A stretch of DNA of 64,000 nucleotides, taken from Leptospira sp. 96542 (GTDB lineage: Bacteria; Spirochaetota; Leptospiria; Leptospirales; Leptospiraceae). The stretch is taken from NCBI GenBank assembly GCA_029310945.1, contig JARJFC010000024.1:1-64000 (forward strand). The letters run 5' to 3'. This document shows, piece by piece, positions 35,594 to 43,828 of the stretch. The number at the start of each line of letters is the position of its first letter. The stretch's first letter is position 1. The position numbers were made by a program, and so were the translations under genes. The notes under the pieces are model-generated. The model was not told where the DNA came from and did not search any database. It saw only the letters and a list, made by a program, of their open reading frames with translations.

Positions 35594-38252
35594 TCAAAAC
35601 CTCTTCATCTGTATTTTACTTTTTATAACGGTTTCGCTTTCGGCAAGACCAGGCATGGGTGCTTCTTACAGATCCTCGAGTTCTTCCAGTAGTTCAAGTT
35701 CGAGTTCTTACAAATCTTCATCATCATACAGTTCTTCTTCGTCTTCTAAATCTAGTTCATCATCCTATACATCGAACTCTGGGTATTCACCTTCTGTGCC
35801 AACCCCAACTGCATATTTTCGATCCAAAGGCCATAAGATAAATATTTTTATCACGAACGAAGGTCATGCGAAAGTGAATGAATCATTTACCGTTTTGCCA
35901 AATCAATCCAAAGTTGGTATCGTCCGAAAAAAACCGAACTCGTGGGAAATTTGGGATGTTAAAAATTTAGTGGTAAAACCAAACACTTTAGAATCTTCGC
36001 ATAACTCAGAAAATATCACAATTCAGTGGGATGAAAATACAAACAAAACTGAAATACCCATTCAAATCGAGTATACAATTGAAGATGCATTTATGAGTCT
36101 TGGAGACTTTTCCCTTTTGCAATGGAATTTTTTAAAAACCAATCATCTTTCTGATCATTTTAATCTGGAACTAGACTGGGATCCTAATTTTTTATGGTCT
36201 TCTTTCCAAGTCTCTGAAATCCAATATGATGGACTCCAACTGAAGGAGAAAGTACAGGACATCGCAGAAAAACCGAAAAACACTCCGTTTGTTGTAAAAC
36301 CTAGAGATCCAAATACAAATTCTTATTCCTTAAAAATGGTAGCCGTACCTCAAAAATTCGAAAGGAAAAAAAGTGCCTCTGCCGTTCGTAGCCAAGGCAA
36401 TTACACGATCAAAACAAAAGTAAAAATTGGCGAAAGTGGTGAGAACGAATACCAGACAAAAATAGTAACTAAGGGAATCGATTTTAAAGACCGAACCCCT
36501 AGTATTGAATTGGGATTATTTCGATTCCAAACGCACGATGATAATGTTTGGAATCAGTTTTGGACACCAGACTTTCAGATTTTTTACGGGTTTAAGGGAG
36601 ATTTAGAAACAGCATTTTGGCACTTATACAGTGTTAGTTTAATCGAAAATGAAACCAACCCGCCTGGAGTTTTTGAGTTTTCTTACAAAAATATTGGCGA
36701 ACAATTCAATACAATAGAAGGATCCAAAAAAAATTATATCCGAATTCCAAGTTTAGATTCATACTCTAAAATAGATATTGAATCCTTTACCTTAGAATTA
36801 GAATTTCCAAACAATACAAACACAAAATCCATTCAAACTTATTTGGTACTCACAATATGTAGTTATTGCGATTCGCCTAATTCAGATAATTCGATTATTT
36901 TTCCCATACAATTAGAATGGGAAGGTAATCGATCAAAATTTGTATGGAATTCTTATATACCTGGAGAATACGTTCCTTTCCTTTACACAGTCGAACCAAA
37001 TACGAGTTTTATTTACAATCCCTTCCAAGTGTATTTTGGCATCCTATCCTCTTTTGTAACCTCACCTGGTTCTGGTGCTCACTCCTTTCAAATTTTTTCT
37101 ATCTTTGGGGTGATGGCCTTTGTCTTTTTTGTCAATTATTTTGGATACAAAAAATTCCAAAAAAAACAAAATCGAAAAAAGAAAATTCAAAATCTCACAA
37201 AACAAATGCAAACGATAGATCCAGAATTTTCTTGGGACGAATTTGTTTCTAAGGTAACAGAAATTGCGAATGTAGTCGTGGAAAATTGGGACAAAGGTGA
37301 TATGGAAGGTGCTAGGCATTATATTTCTGCTGGCCTTTTTCAAAGATTCCAAACCCAGCTTGGGTTATTGAATCTCATTGACCAAAGTAAAAATAGGATG
37401 TCGGATTTTACAGTTGTATCCATCGAATTTGATTCGGCAGATGTAGACGAAAATTACACTACAATACATGTGAAACTCATATGCGAAGCGAGGGATATCA
37501 CAGTCCCTAATTCTTTTGAAGAATCCGAAATCAAAAAGTTGTTAGAGAATACAAATTTGGGGTCTTACGAAGAAATTCACTCATTCGTTCGGAAAAACTC
37601 AGCCAAAACAAAACCAAATATCAATTTATTTCATAACTTATGCCCTTCCTGCGGTGCAAGTTCTCCATTTTCGCATAACAGTGCCAGGTGCCAATACTGT
37701 AAATGTATTTTTAACTCAGGGGAAGAAGATTGGGTTTTATCAGAAATTACCCAGGTTGTGGAATGGAATCCTACCAAACAAAAAACAAAATCCAGCGCGG
37801 ATTATTCCGTGCAAGTTTTGGAAGACAGAGCACTCGCCCTTTTTTGGAAATGGATTTATTTTACAGGAACAGGAGATACCAATTCCTTAAAAAGAGAGTC
37901 ATTAGAAAAAAGTTTCGAAAATATTAGAAAATCTCCCACCGAACCATTGTTTTTGCCTGTTGTTGGCTCCTGCCACGTTTCAAACATTTCGGAAATAGAA
38001 GGAAAACCAGTGGTCGTTTGTGATATACGTTGGAGTGCTGCTAGAGGAAAACAATTATTACCAGAACACAAACGAAACCAAATTTTTATGACTCGTTTAT
38101 CCGAACGTGACCCCAAACTCGGACTTGCAGCCCAAAGTTGTTCCCAATGTGGAGCACCATACCCGGAAAAAGATTCAACTCACTGTTCACATTGTAAAGA
38201 ACCCATACCTGAGTTAGTGAATGACTGGTTGTTTTTGTCGATCAAAGGTTAG
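35571..38252 (+). CDS. Ser-rich membrane protein with Tim44-like and zinc ribbon modules
   Basis: An 893-residue protein starting at TTG 35571 (another TTG at 35586). It has a signal segment (residues 9-24), a Ser/Tyr/Lys-rich linker (35-70) and a beta-rich extracytoplasmic part to about 500 resembling DUF2207. One transmembrane helix lies near 506-525. Cytoplasmic modules follow: a Tim44-like domain (545-650) and a four-Cys ribbon CPSCG...CQYCK (near 690-710), then a second Tim44-like part and a second ribbon CSQCG...CSHCK (near 855-880). The overlap with terB suggests coexpression. I know no protein with this exact architecture. Confidence 0.7.
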   Translation: MKKNTLRNQNLFICILLFITVSLSARPGMGASYRSSSSSSSSSSSSYKSSSSYSSSSSSKSSSSSYTSNSGYSPSVPTPTAYFRSKGHKINIFITNEGHAKVNESFTVLPNQSKVGIVRKKPNSWEIWDVKNLVVKPNTLESSHNSENITIQWDENTNKTEIPIQIEYTIEDAFMSLGDFSLLQWNFLKTNHLSDHFNLELDWDPNFLWSSFQVSEIQYDGLQLKEKVQDIAEKPKNTPFVVKPRDPNTNSYSLKMVAVPQKFERKKSASAVRSQGNYTIKTKVKIGESGENEYQTKIVTKGIDFKDRTPSIELGLFRFQTHDDNVWNQFWTPDFQIFYGFKGDLETAFWHLYSVSLIENETNPPGVFEFSYKNIGEQFNTIEGSKKNYIRIPSLDSYSKIDIESFTLELEFPNNTNTKSIQTYLVLTICSYCDSPNSDNSIIFPIQLEWEGNRSKFVWNSYIPGEYVPFLYTVEPNTSFIYNPFQVYFGILSSFVTSPGSGAHSFQIFSIFGVMAFVFFVNYFGYKKFQKKQNRKKKIQNLTKQMQTIDPEFSWDEFVSKVTEIANVVVENWDKGDMEGARHYISAGLFQRFQTQLGLLNLIDQSKNRMSDFTVVSIEFDSADVDENYTTIHVKLICEARDITVPNSFEESEIKKLLENTNLGSYEEIHSFVRKNSAKTKPNINLFHNLCPSCGASSPFSHNSARCQYCKCIFNSGEEDWVLSEITQVVEWNPTKQKTKSSADYSVQVLEDRALALFWKWIYFTGTGDTNSLKRESLEKSFENIRKSPTEPLFLPVVGSCHVSNISEIEGKPVVVCDIRWSAARGKQLLPEHKRNQIFMTRLSERDPKLGLAAQSCSQCGAPYPEKDSTHCSHCKEPIPELVNDWLFLSIKG

Positions 38253-38956
38253 TTTTTAGGTTTGGAATAACAAATCCAATGGCGATCTGTAATTTGTTCC
38301 CATTTTAGTTTCTGTGATAACCTTGTTTTGTCTAACATTTCCTCAATTTCTTCTTTACGAAATGCTGCACACAAACTATTAAAAAAATCTGTTTTTAAAA
38401 TTTCTGGTTCATTATTCGCATAACGTTCCACAAGTGAATGGGCTTCATCTAAAGAATCTGGTCTAAGTAAGTCTGCAATGAAAACAAAACTATCTTCATG
38501 AACGCTCCTTTGCACAGCTGCCCAAAATTCATATGGATCGTGCATATGGTGGAGTAATGAATTGGAAAATACAAAATCAAAACTGTTCTCTGGAACAAAT
38601 TCCTGCACCATTACCTTCAAATATTCAAATTGGTTTTCAAAATTCTTTTTTGGTTCCATTCGATTTTTGCAAAGGTTTGACATCACAAAAGAACCCTCTA
38701 GTAAAGTAAAATTTGTTTTCGGAAAAAAATGAAACAAACGTTCTACCATTTCTCCAGGCCCAGATCCTAAATCTAAAATTGTTCTTGGAGTGAACTTTAT
38801 TGGCAATCGCAATGACAATTGTTTGGTGATAAATGAATGCGGGACATCAAAATCTGCATTAGAATAGGCTTCTGCTTGTATTTGATCACTCATAAGTTCT
38901 GGTTCAGGAATTCTTTGCAGGTATTTAAAAGAATTGTTTACTAAAATTTTATCCAT
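38249..38956 (-). CDS. Class I SAM-dependent methyltransferase
   Basis: A 235-residue methyltransferase. The start ATG 38956 is chosen because AAGGAG on the minus strand precedes it at proper distance, whereas the GTG six bases upstream lacks one. Motif I is ILDLGSGPGEMV (about residues 62-73), followed by NFTLLEGS (motif II) and FDFVFSNSLLHHMHDP (motif IV). The substrate is unknown; a lipid or small-molecule role is typical. It overlaps the convergent membrane protein gene by 4 bp and diverges from the TRL-like gene at 38977. Confidence 0.88.
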   Translation of the reverse strand: MDKILVNNSFKYLQRIPEPELMSDQIQAEAYSNADFDVPHSFITKQLSLRLPIKFTPRTILDLGSGPGEMVERLFHFFPKTNFTLLEGSFVMSNLCKNRMEPKKNFENQFEYLKVMVQEFVPENSFDFVFSNSLLHHMHDPYEFWAAVQRSVHEDSFVFIADLLRPDSLDEAHSLVERYANNEPEILKTDFFNSLCAAFRKEEIEEMLDKTRLSQKLKWEQITDRHWICYSKPKN

Positions 38957-38976
38957 ATGCACTCCTTGTAATTCTT

Positions 38977-39459
38977 ATGAGAAGGTTCATTCTATCTATT
39001 CTTTTCTTTAGTTACTTCGCAAATTGTATGTTAACAGAAACTTTGGGTTTACCAACATACGGTGCGATCAAAGGTGATGAAGCCAAAACACGAATCAGCG
39101 ATGCAATTCTGGAAGCCGAAGCGACTGCCTCTGCTTTTTGGTTATCACAAAACGGGATGGGTGGTGGAGTTGGCCCAATCAGCCCCCTGCTCCTCATCAA
39201 TGGGTTTCTGGCAAAGGTTCTTTATCCCTTTACAACCAAAATCCAAGACAATGATCACTTTATGGAATCTTCGGTTCTTCAATGTGAATCTGATATTAGA
39301 ACCAAAGGCGCACTTACCCTTGGTGTGACAATGAGTGGACTGGCTCCTTCTGGTTCCTTAGGTTCTGGACGTGACGCTAGCCTCCTCCCAGACTTTGCCT
39401 CTTGTGATCTCGTCAAAACGGGCAAAATCATAACCATGGAAGGAATTCTTAAACTTTAG
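38977..39459 (+). CDS. TRL-like lipoprotein
   Basis: A 160-residue lipoprotein: hydrophobic residues 4-15 followed by ANC at the lipobox. The mature part starts LTETLGLPTYGAIKGDEAKTR, similar to the TRL-like proteins known in Leptospira and other bacteria, which are short, Gly-rich and of unknown function. The gene lies 20 bp from the divergent methyltransferase start and 11 bp upstream of the serine hydrolase lipoprotein on the same strand. Confidence 0.7.
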   Translation: MRRFILSILFFSYFANCMLTETLGLPTYGAIKGDEAKTRISDAILEAEATASAFWLSQNGMGGGVGPISPLLLINGFLAKVLYPFTTKIQDNDHFMESSVLQCESDIRTKGALTLGVTMSGLAPSGSLGSGRDASLLPDFASCDLVKTGKIITMEGILKL

Positions 39460-39470
39460 GGAGTAATCTT

Positions 39471-40709
39471 ATGATACAAATTTTAAAAAAAACCTCAGTC
39501 CTAGTCGTTTTGGGATTTTTGAATTTCTGCCAACCAGGTGTAGACAAAGACAATGCTTTTGAAGCAGGTTTATTTACTGGAATTCTTAGCAGTTGTTATA
39601 GTCTGGATTCTTGTTTTGATAATTATACTCGTTCGACCGATGAAGGCGCCAGTTTCCAAGTTTATAATGAAACTGCCACTCGGATCTATGCAAGGCAAAA
39701 TACCTTAGACTATACCACTTATAAACCAATCGCATCGGGTTCCAAATGGGTCACGGCTGTTACGGCCATGCGTGCCATCGATTGTAATGCAGGGACTGCG
39801 GGTACTTGTGGGACTGTGACAAATGGATCCTGTGCCACAGGGGGAACTTTGAACCTCAGTCGCACAACAGGCGAGGTTCTTGGTTGGACGGGAACAAAGG
39901 GAACCATCACTCTTAGGCAACTTTTGGCCTTCACTTCGGGTTTAAATGCAGGAGGAAGTTCTGGATCTGGGCAGGCAAGTTGTATTTCAACCTTACCAGC
40001 CGTTGCTTCAGCTTCCGAAAAAACAGCCTGCGTGGAAACCATTAGAGACCAATCCACAGGGACTCCGGGTGCTTTGTACCAATACAATTCAAACCATATG
40101 GCAGTCGCACAACGTATGTTAGAGGTATCTTGTAATAAAACTTGGGCAGAGTTATTTACTCAGCTCATCGTAACACCACTTGGTTGGGACGCAAACCAAG
40201 CGGTTTGGAGTGGAAATTCAAGAGGAGGAACAGCAACTGATGGAAGTCTATCGGGAGCTTTCGGACTCACCATTTCACCTGATGCATATGCACGAATGTT
40301 AGCAGCTCTACTCACTGGTGGAACTGCAAAAAATGCCGCTGGTGCCAATGTAACCAACTTCCTCACTGCCAATTCAGTGACAGAAATTTTGGCTGACCAA
40401 TACCAAGGGGCAACCATTGGGTATTCACAGTTTGCAAGTTTTGGGTACCGTTGGCAGTACGGGCTTGGAAACTGGAGGTATTGTACAGTGACCAATGTAC
40501 CAAGTGAATGTGATAAAGATTTGATCTCCCACAGTATGGGTATCAATGGGTTTTATCCTTGGATCGACAAAAATAAAAATTATATGGCCATCCTTGCTGT
40601 GAACAACATTGGTAGAAAAAATAGCTTGAGTTTGGTACCTGCCACAGCAACTTCTTTATTCTTCGCTGAAACGGTGAGACCACTCATTCACACTCAGCTT
40701 GGTAGGTAA
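39471..40709 (+). CDS. Serine hydrolase lipoprotein of beta-lactamase/PBP4 fold
   Basis: A 412-residue lipoprotein (LGFLNFC lipobox near residue 20). It has the penicillin-binding-type triad: SGSK (S89-K92), the Tyr motif YNSNH (near 204) and HSMGING in place of the KTG strand. This points to the class C beta-lactamase/EstB/transpeptidase-like group, with an ester or D-peptide as substrate. Cys pairs (SCYSLDSC and others) are likely disulfides. It is followed directly by the START-domain gene (TAAATG), so the two are cotranslated. Confidence 0.82.
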   Translation: MIQILKKTSVLVVLGFLNFCQPGVDKDNAFEAGLFTGILSSCYSLDSCFDNYTRSTDEGASFQVYNETATRIYARQNTLDYTTYKPIASGSKWVTAVTAMRAIDCNAGTAGTCGTVTNGSCATGGTLNLSRTTGEVLGWTGTKGTITLRQLLAFTSGLNAGGSSGSGQASCISTLPAVASASEKTACVETIRDQSTGTPGALYQYNSNHMAVAQRMLEVSCNKTWAELFTQLIVTPLGWDANQAVWSGNSRGGTATDGSLSGAFGLTISPDAYARMLAALLTGGTAKNAAGANVTNFLTANSVTEILADQYQGATIGYSQFASFGYRWQYGLGNWRYCTVTNVPSECDKDLISHSMGINGFYPWIDKNKNYMAILAVNNIGRKNSLSLVPATATSLFFAETVRPLIHTQLGR

Positions 40710-41396
40710 ATGATGCAGAACTTTTTCGGAAAAATCTTTCTTTTGGCTTTTCTGAACATTTCATTGGTGTTGTCCCTTTATCCACAAGGGGCAGCAGAAT
40801 GGTCGGAGTCCAAACGAAAAAAAGGGGTCGTTGTATTCATTCGCCCTTTTCCCAATTCCAATATCGATGAATTTTTAGGCCGCACAGAAGTGGACGCCAC
40901 AATTGCCCAAGTGATTGCCATATTGTCAGACCCAAACTCTTGCAAAACCATGTACAACGACTGCAAAGAGTTAACCCTACTTTCAGGCACAGACAAAAAA
41001 AACACTGTGTATGTTCGTAACGGTGCCCCATGGCCAGTAAACGACCGTGATGTGGTGATGGAACGAACCTTCGAACAAAACGATAAAAATCTCTCCACTG
41101 TGATGAAGATGAAACGCACAGAATCTGTGAATAAACCTTCTCCTTCTGGTGTGACTCGGATGGATGCCTTTGATGGAATTTGGAGGATGGTTCCCCAATC
41201 GAATGGAAAATTGAAAGTTGAATACCAGGCGCATTTTGAGCCAGGTGGATCGGTCCCTCAATCAGTCATCAATTTAGTGTTAACCGATACTCCTTACGAA
41301 ACATTATTAAAACTTCGTAAACTGATTGAAGAAGGTAAACACAAAGACGCAAAATACGATTGGATCAAAGAACAGACAAACAACACAAAACCATAA
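40710..41396 (+). CDS. Exported START/SRPBCC lipid-binding protein
   Basis: A 228-residue exported protein with a signal peptide (residues 7-24, cleavage after LYPQG or near). Residues 45-215 have START-domain features: TEVDATIAQVIAILSDPNSCKTMYNDC, NGAPWPVNDRDVVMERTF, and a helix at the end. START domains bind lipids, so it may carry lipid across the periplasm. It is joined to the serine hydrolase gene without a gap. Confidence 0.82.
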   Translation: MMQNFFGKIFLLAFLNISLVLSLYPQGAAEWSESKRKKGVVVFIRPFPNSNIDEFLGRTEVDATIAQVIAILSDPNSCKTMYNDCKELTLLSGTDKKNTVYVRNGAPWPVNDRDVVMERTFEQNDKNLSTVMKMKRTESVNKPSPSGVTRMDAFDGIWRMVPQSNGKLKVEYQAHFEPGGSVPQSVINLVLTDTPYETLLKLRKLIEEGKHKDAKYDWIKEQTNNTKP

Positions 41397-41420
41397 TTGA
41401 ACCATTGGGTAATGTTTTCC

Positions 41421-42056
41421 TTATAAAGCCGTTCTAAATCCATAACTGATAAAATTGGATCCACAATTTGGATCCGGTGGGCAGTACAATCCGAAGATTC
41501 CAGAACGGTGGTGCACCCTGAGAAACAACTCGGTTTTGTGTTCGAAGGGAAGATACGAACTCACCTCTACCATCAAATAATTGAGCAGGGCCCTTGATTC
41601 GATGGCGTCTTTTTGTAAACCATCCAAATAATACCCTTTGGCTTTGTTTTCTAATTTTGGATTTTCTGATGCAAGAGAAAGCCCTTCGCCTATCGAAATT
41701 CCAAAAGGAGAACCAGCGATACGATCGATTTTTGCAATGTAGAAGGCATTGAATTCCCAATGGTTCATGGTTCCAAAATGTTTTGTGATGTTACCTTCAA
41801 ATCCAAAATCAATAAACCTAAGTTTATAATCAAGCGGTCGGTAAAGCCCAAGTGTTCCGATATAGGATTTTTGGTATTCAGTTTTCTGTCTAAGTACGAT
41901 GGGTAAAAGATCGGTCTCTGTAAAAATACCCCCATAGAACACCAAATGCCAGTTATCCTTTGGAATGGGTGAAGAAAAAATTGGTTTTACCGACACCAAA
42001 CAAAGGATACAACATAGTAAAGAATAAATTTTGAATGAATGTTTTTTTTGTTTCAT
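41421..42056 (-). CDS. Outer membrane barrel, PagL-like acyloxyacyl hydrolase?
   Basis: A 211-residue exported protein starting at ATG 42056 (signal segment 8-26, cleavage near FSSP). Alternating strands and a C-terminus of GFRTAL fit a small barrel. RVHHRSGIFGLY near residues 181-192, followed by GSNFISYGFR, resembles the His-x-Ser region of lipid A 3-O-deacylases, but key positions cannot be verified by eye. Its start overlaps the stop of the lipoprotein gene (TAATG). The PagL-like call is tentative; a plain barrel of unknown role is the alternative. Confidence 0.5.
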   Translation of the reverse strand: MKQKKHSFKIYSLLCCILCLVSVKPIFSSPIPKDNWHLVFYGGIFTETDLLPIVLRQKTEYQKSYIGTLGLYRPLDYKLRFIDFGFEGNITKHFGTMNHWEFNAFYIAKIDRIAGSPFGISIGEGLSLASENPKLENKAKGYYLDGLQKDAIESRALLNYLMVEVSSYLPFEHKTELFLRVHHRSGIFGLYCPPDPNCGSNFISYGFRTAL

Positions 42057-42757
42057 TATGGTTTGAACCAATCACTACTCCTTTTTTCCCACTCCTTTAG
42101 TTGCGGGTGGATGGTTTCATAATTTGCGAGTAACAAACGACGTAGATACAATTCGTAGTCTTGGCAATTTTTGGATTGGGGTTGTTCCAAAGTTTCTCGC
42201 AACCGAGTTGGAAACTCTTCAATACAATATTTTTGTATATGCGAAGGATACTTGTTCGTACTCAAAATAGGTGCAACCACGCTCGAACCAGTTCCAATAT
42301 AAAATGGCATCGGCGCCCATACGGTTTCTGATGTGGATAAGGAAGAGATACGATGTAAATTGGATTCGTTAGAATTCCAAATTAGTTCGGCTTGGGTATC
42401 CATCCTGCCATAATAAACCATAGTTAAAGCAAGTAGACTTACACCGATGCTATAAAATGGTCTTTGGGTTTCACTTCGAATGACAACAGCTAAATGATTG
42501 ATTTCAGAAAGTTCAAATGTTTTTTCTTTTACCAATGAGTTGGCTACCTGGGGATTTTCTTCCAAAGGAATGGCGGGTGGTACGGGAAAAATTTCGCTAA
42601 AAACTTTTTGTAGAATGGGATCCTCTGTATTCCAACGAATGGAAATAATTTGTTTTTTTGCGATGATGGACTCAGAACTGATTTCGGGCAAAGGAGTCCG
42701 ACAGGAAAGAAACAAAACCAGAACGAGAAAAAAATAAACTGATAAACGTAGGTTCAT
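42056..42757 (-). CDS. Lipoprotein of unknown function
   Basis: A 233-residue lipoprotein. ATG 42757 (MNLRLSVYFFLVLVLFLSC) gives a typical signal with the LFLSC lipobox. The mature part has no domain that I recognise; KYCIEEF and KNCQDYELYLRRLL near the C-terminus may form a disulfide. Its stop overlaps the start of the barrel gene (TAATG), so the two are cotranslated and likely meet in the envelope. Confidence 0.7.
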   Translation of the reverse strand: MNLRLSVYFFLVLVLFLSCRTPLPEISSESIIAKKQIISIRWNTEDPILQKVFSEIFPVPPAIPLEENPQVANSLVKEKTFELSEINHLAVVIRSETQRPFYSIGVSLLALTMVYYGRMDTQAELIWNSNESNLHRISSLSTSETVWAPMPFYIGTGSSVVAPILSTNKYPSHIQKYCIEEFPTRLRETLEQPQSKNCQDYELYLRRLLLANYETIHPQLKEWEKRSSDWFKP

Positions 42758-42823
42758 AATTTCAAAATATGATATATAACCACATAACCTTAGATTAGAC
42801 ATTCAAACATAAAATGATTGGCA

Positions 42824-43174
42824 TTATACTAATATTTTTTGACCAAATTTTAATAAATTACCATCTAAATCCAGAACACAAAATTCCCGCATACCCCACG
42901 GTTTATCCATTAGGTGCGCATTTTTATGGACGATTCCTTTCTGATTGTAATCAGCATACATGGAATCGATATTTTCTACATGGAAATAAACACTGGAATT
43001 TTGTGGAATAGTAGGATCATCGCATAACCATAAGTGCAATTCAAATCCATCTTTTTCTAATAGGAAAATATCATCGTATTGTTTTAAAGTTTTGAATCCT
43101 AATTTTTCTTCATAAAAAATTTTAGATTTTTGAAGATCTAAAGAAGGTAGTTGGGGGATCGACTTTTTTATCAT
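42824..43174 (-). CDS. VOC family (glyoxalase/bleomycin-resistance-like) protein
   Basis: A 116-residue small metalloenzyme-fold protein. It has the bleomycin-resistance-type pattern: PQLPSLDLQKSKIFYEEKLGFK at the start, a central HLWLCDDP, YFHVENIDSMY and REFCVLDLDGNLLKFGQ at the end. Such proteins bind small toxic compounds or act as isomerases or dioxygenases. Substrate and resistance role are not known. The gene stands alone, with about 200 bp upstream before the small lipoprotein. Confidence 0.85.
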   Translation of the reverse strand: MIKKSIPQLPSLDLQKSKIFYEEKLGFKTLKQYDDIFLLEKDGFELHLWLCDDPTIPQNSSVYFHVENIDSMYADYNQKGIVHKNAHLMDKPWGMREFCVLDLDGNLLKFGQKILV

Positions 43175-43370
43175 ATTAATAGCCAGAACATCATACCTTC
43201 TGTAAGTCCATATTGAGCAGTTAAAACTAGAATCGCAATGGTTTTAATTGTTAGATTGAATAAAAGTAGACTAGCCTACGATATGTTCAATACTTTCGTA
43301 AAACAAGGGTCATTTGCAAAAAGAGAATTTGCTATGCCCTGGAAAATTCTTAAAAATTCAAGTCCAAAAT

Positions 43371-43649
43371 ATGAAGAACTCAATACACTATTTACTTTTA
43401 TTTACACTTTTATCTTTTTTTAATTGTGATCGGGAAATCGCAAACGCAACGGGAAAATGTGACAGGGAAAAGAAAAAATCAAATCAATGTATGCTTGCTT
43501 CTGTCCTTGCTTGTGAACAAACGCCCGATGCCGAACGGTACCGAAGACAAGGAATTAATATCTGCACTAATATCGATGGATATGTTTTTATGATCCAGGC
43601 ATTCTGTGATGTGCCTTATGAATGCAAACCAGCACCTAAAAACCGGTAA
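43371..43649 (+). CDS. Small Cys-rich lipoprotein
   Basis: A 92-residue protein starting at ATG 43371 (MKNSIHYLLLFTLLSFFNC) with a clear signal and the FFNC lipobox. The mature 70 residues have eight Cys (KCD, QCM, ACE, ICT, FCD, ECK and others), so it is likely stabilised by disulfides outside the cell membrane. I do not recognise the family. It is followed by inverted repeats that probably end transcription. Confidence 0.65.
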   Translation: MKNSIHYLLLFTLLSFFNCDREIANATGKCDREKKKSNQCMLASVLACEQTPDAERYRRQGINICTNIDGYVFMIQAFCDVPYECKPAPKNR

Positions 43650-43736
43650 AAAGTAATGCAATTCGAACCTTCAATCACCAACTAGTTCTAAATTGCATGT
43701 AAAAAAATATCTAAGAATGAATTTTAGACAAGGCAT

Positions 43737-43766
43737 AAAAAAAGCCCAGTTTCCTGAGCTTTTTTT
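43737..43766. terminator. Bidirectional rho-independent terminator
   Basis: A-run plus AGC/CAG arm, short TTTC loop, CTG/GCT arm and a seven-T run (stem AAAAAAGC-C-CAG against CTG-A-GCTTTTTT). It lies between the convergent small lipoprotein gene (+) and the acyl-CoA dehydrogenase gene (-), with A and T runs on both sides, so it could serve both. Confidence 0.75.
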
Positions 43767-43773
43767 ACCTTCT

Positions 43774-43808
43774 CTTTGCCAATATGCAATAAAACACGAT
43801 TGGCAAAG
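43774..43808. repeat. Perfect inverted repeat downstream of acyl-CoA dehydrogenase
   Basis: Arms CTTTGCCAAT (43774-43783) and ATTGGCAAAG (43799-43808), 10 bp perfect, 15-nt loop. It lies 20 bp beyond the stop of the acyl-CoA dehydrogenase gene and may act with the terminator at 43737 or stabilise the 3' end of the message. An 8-bp pair (ATGCAATT 43656-43663, AATTGCAT 43691-43698) lies on the other side. Confidence 0.6.
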
Positions 43809-43828
43809 ATCGAAATTTTGGCCTTTGA

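Noticed and set aside
39705..40087. Antisense frames of the serine hydrolase gene
   Set aside because: They are shadows of the real gene with repetitive low-complexity composition and no start signals.
43238..43423. 61-residue plus-strand frame overlapping the small Cys-rich lipoprotein start
   Set aside because: It is in another frame, has no ribosome site and no recognisable composition; the lipoprotein from ATG 43371 has a signal peptide and lipobox.
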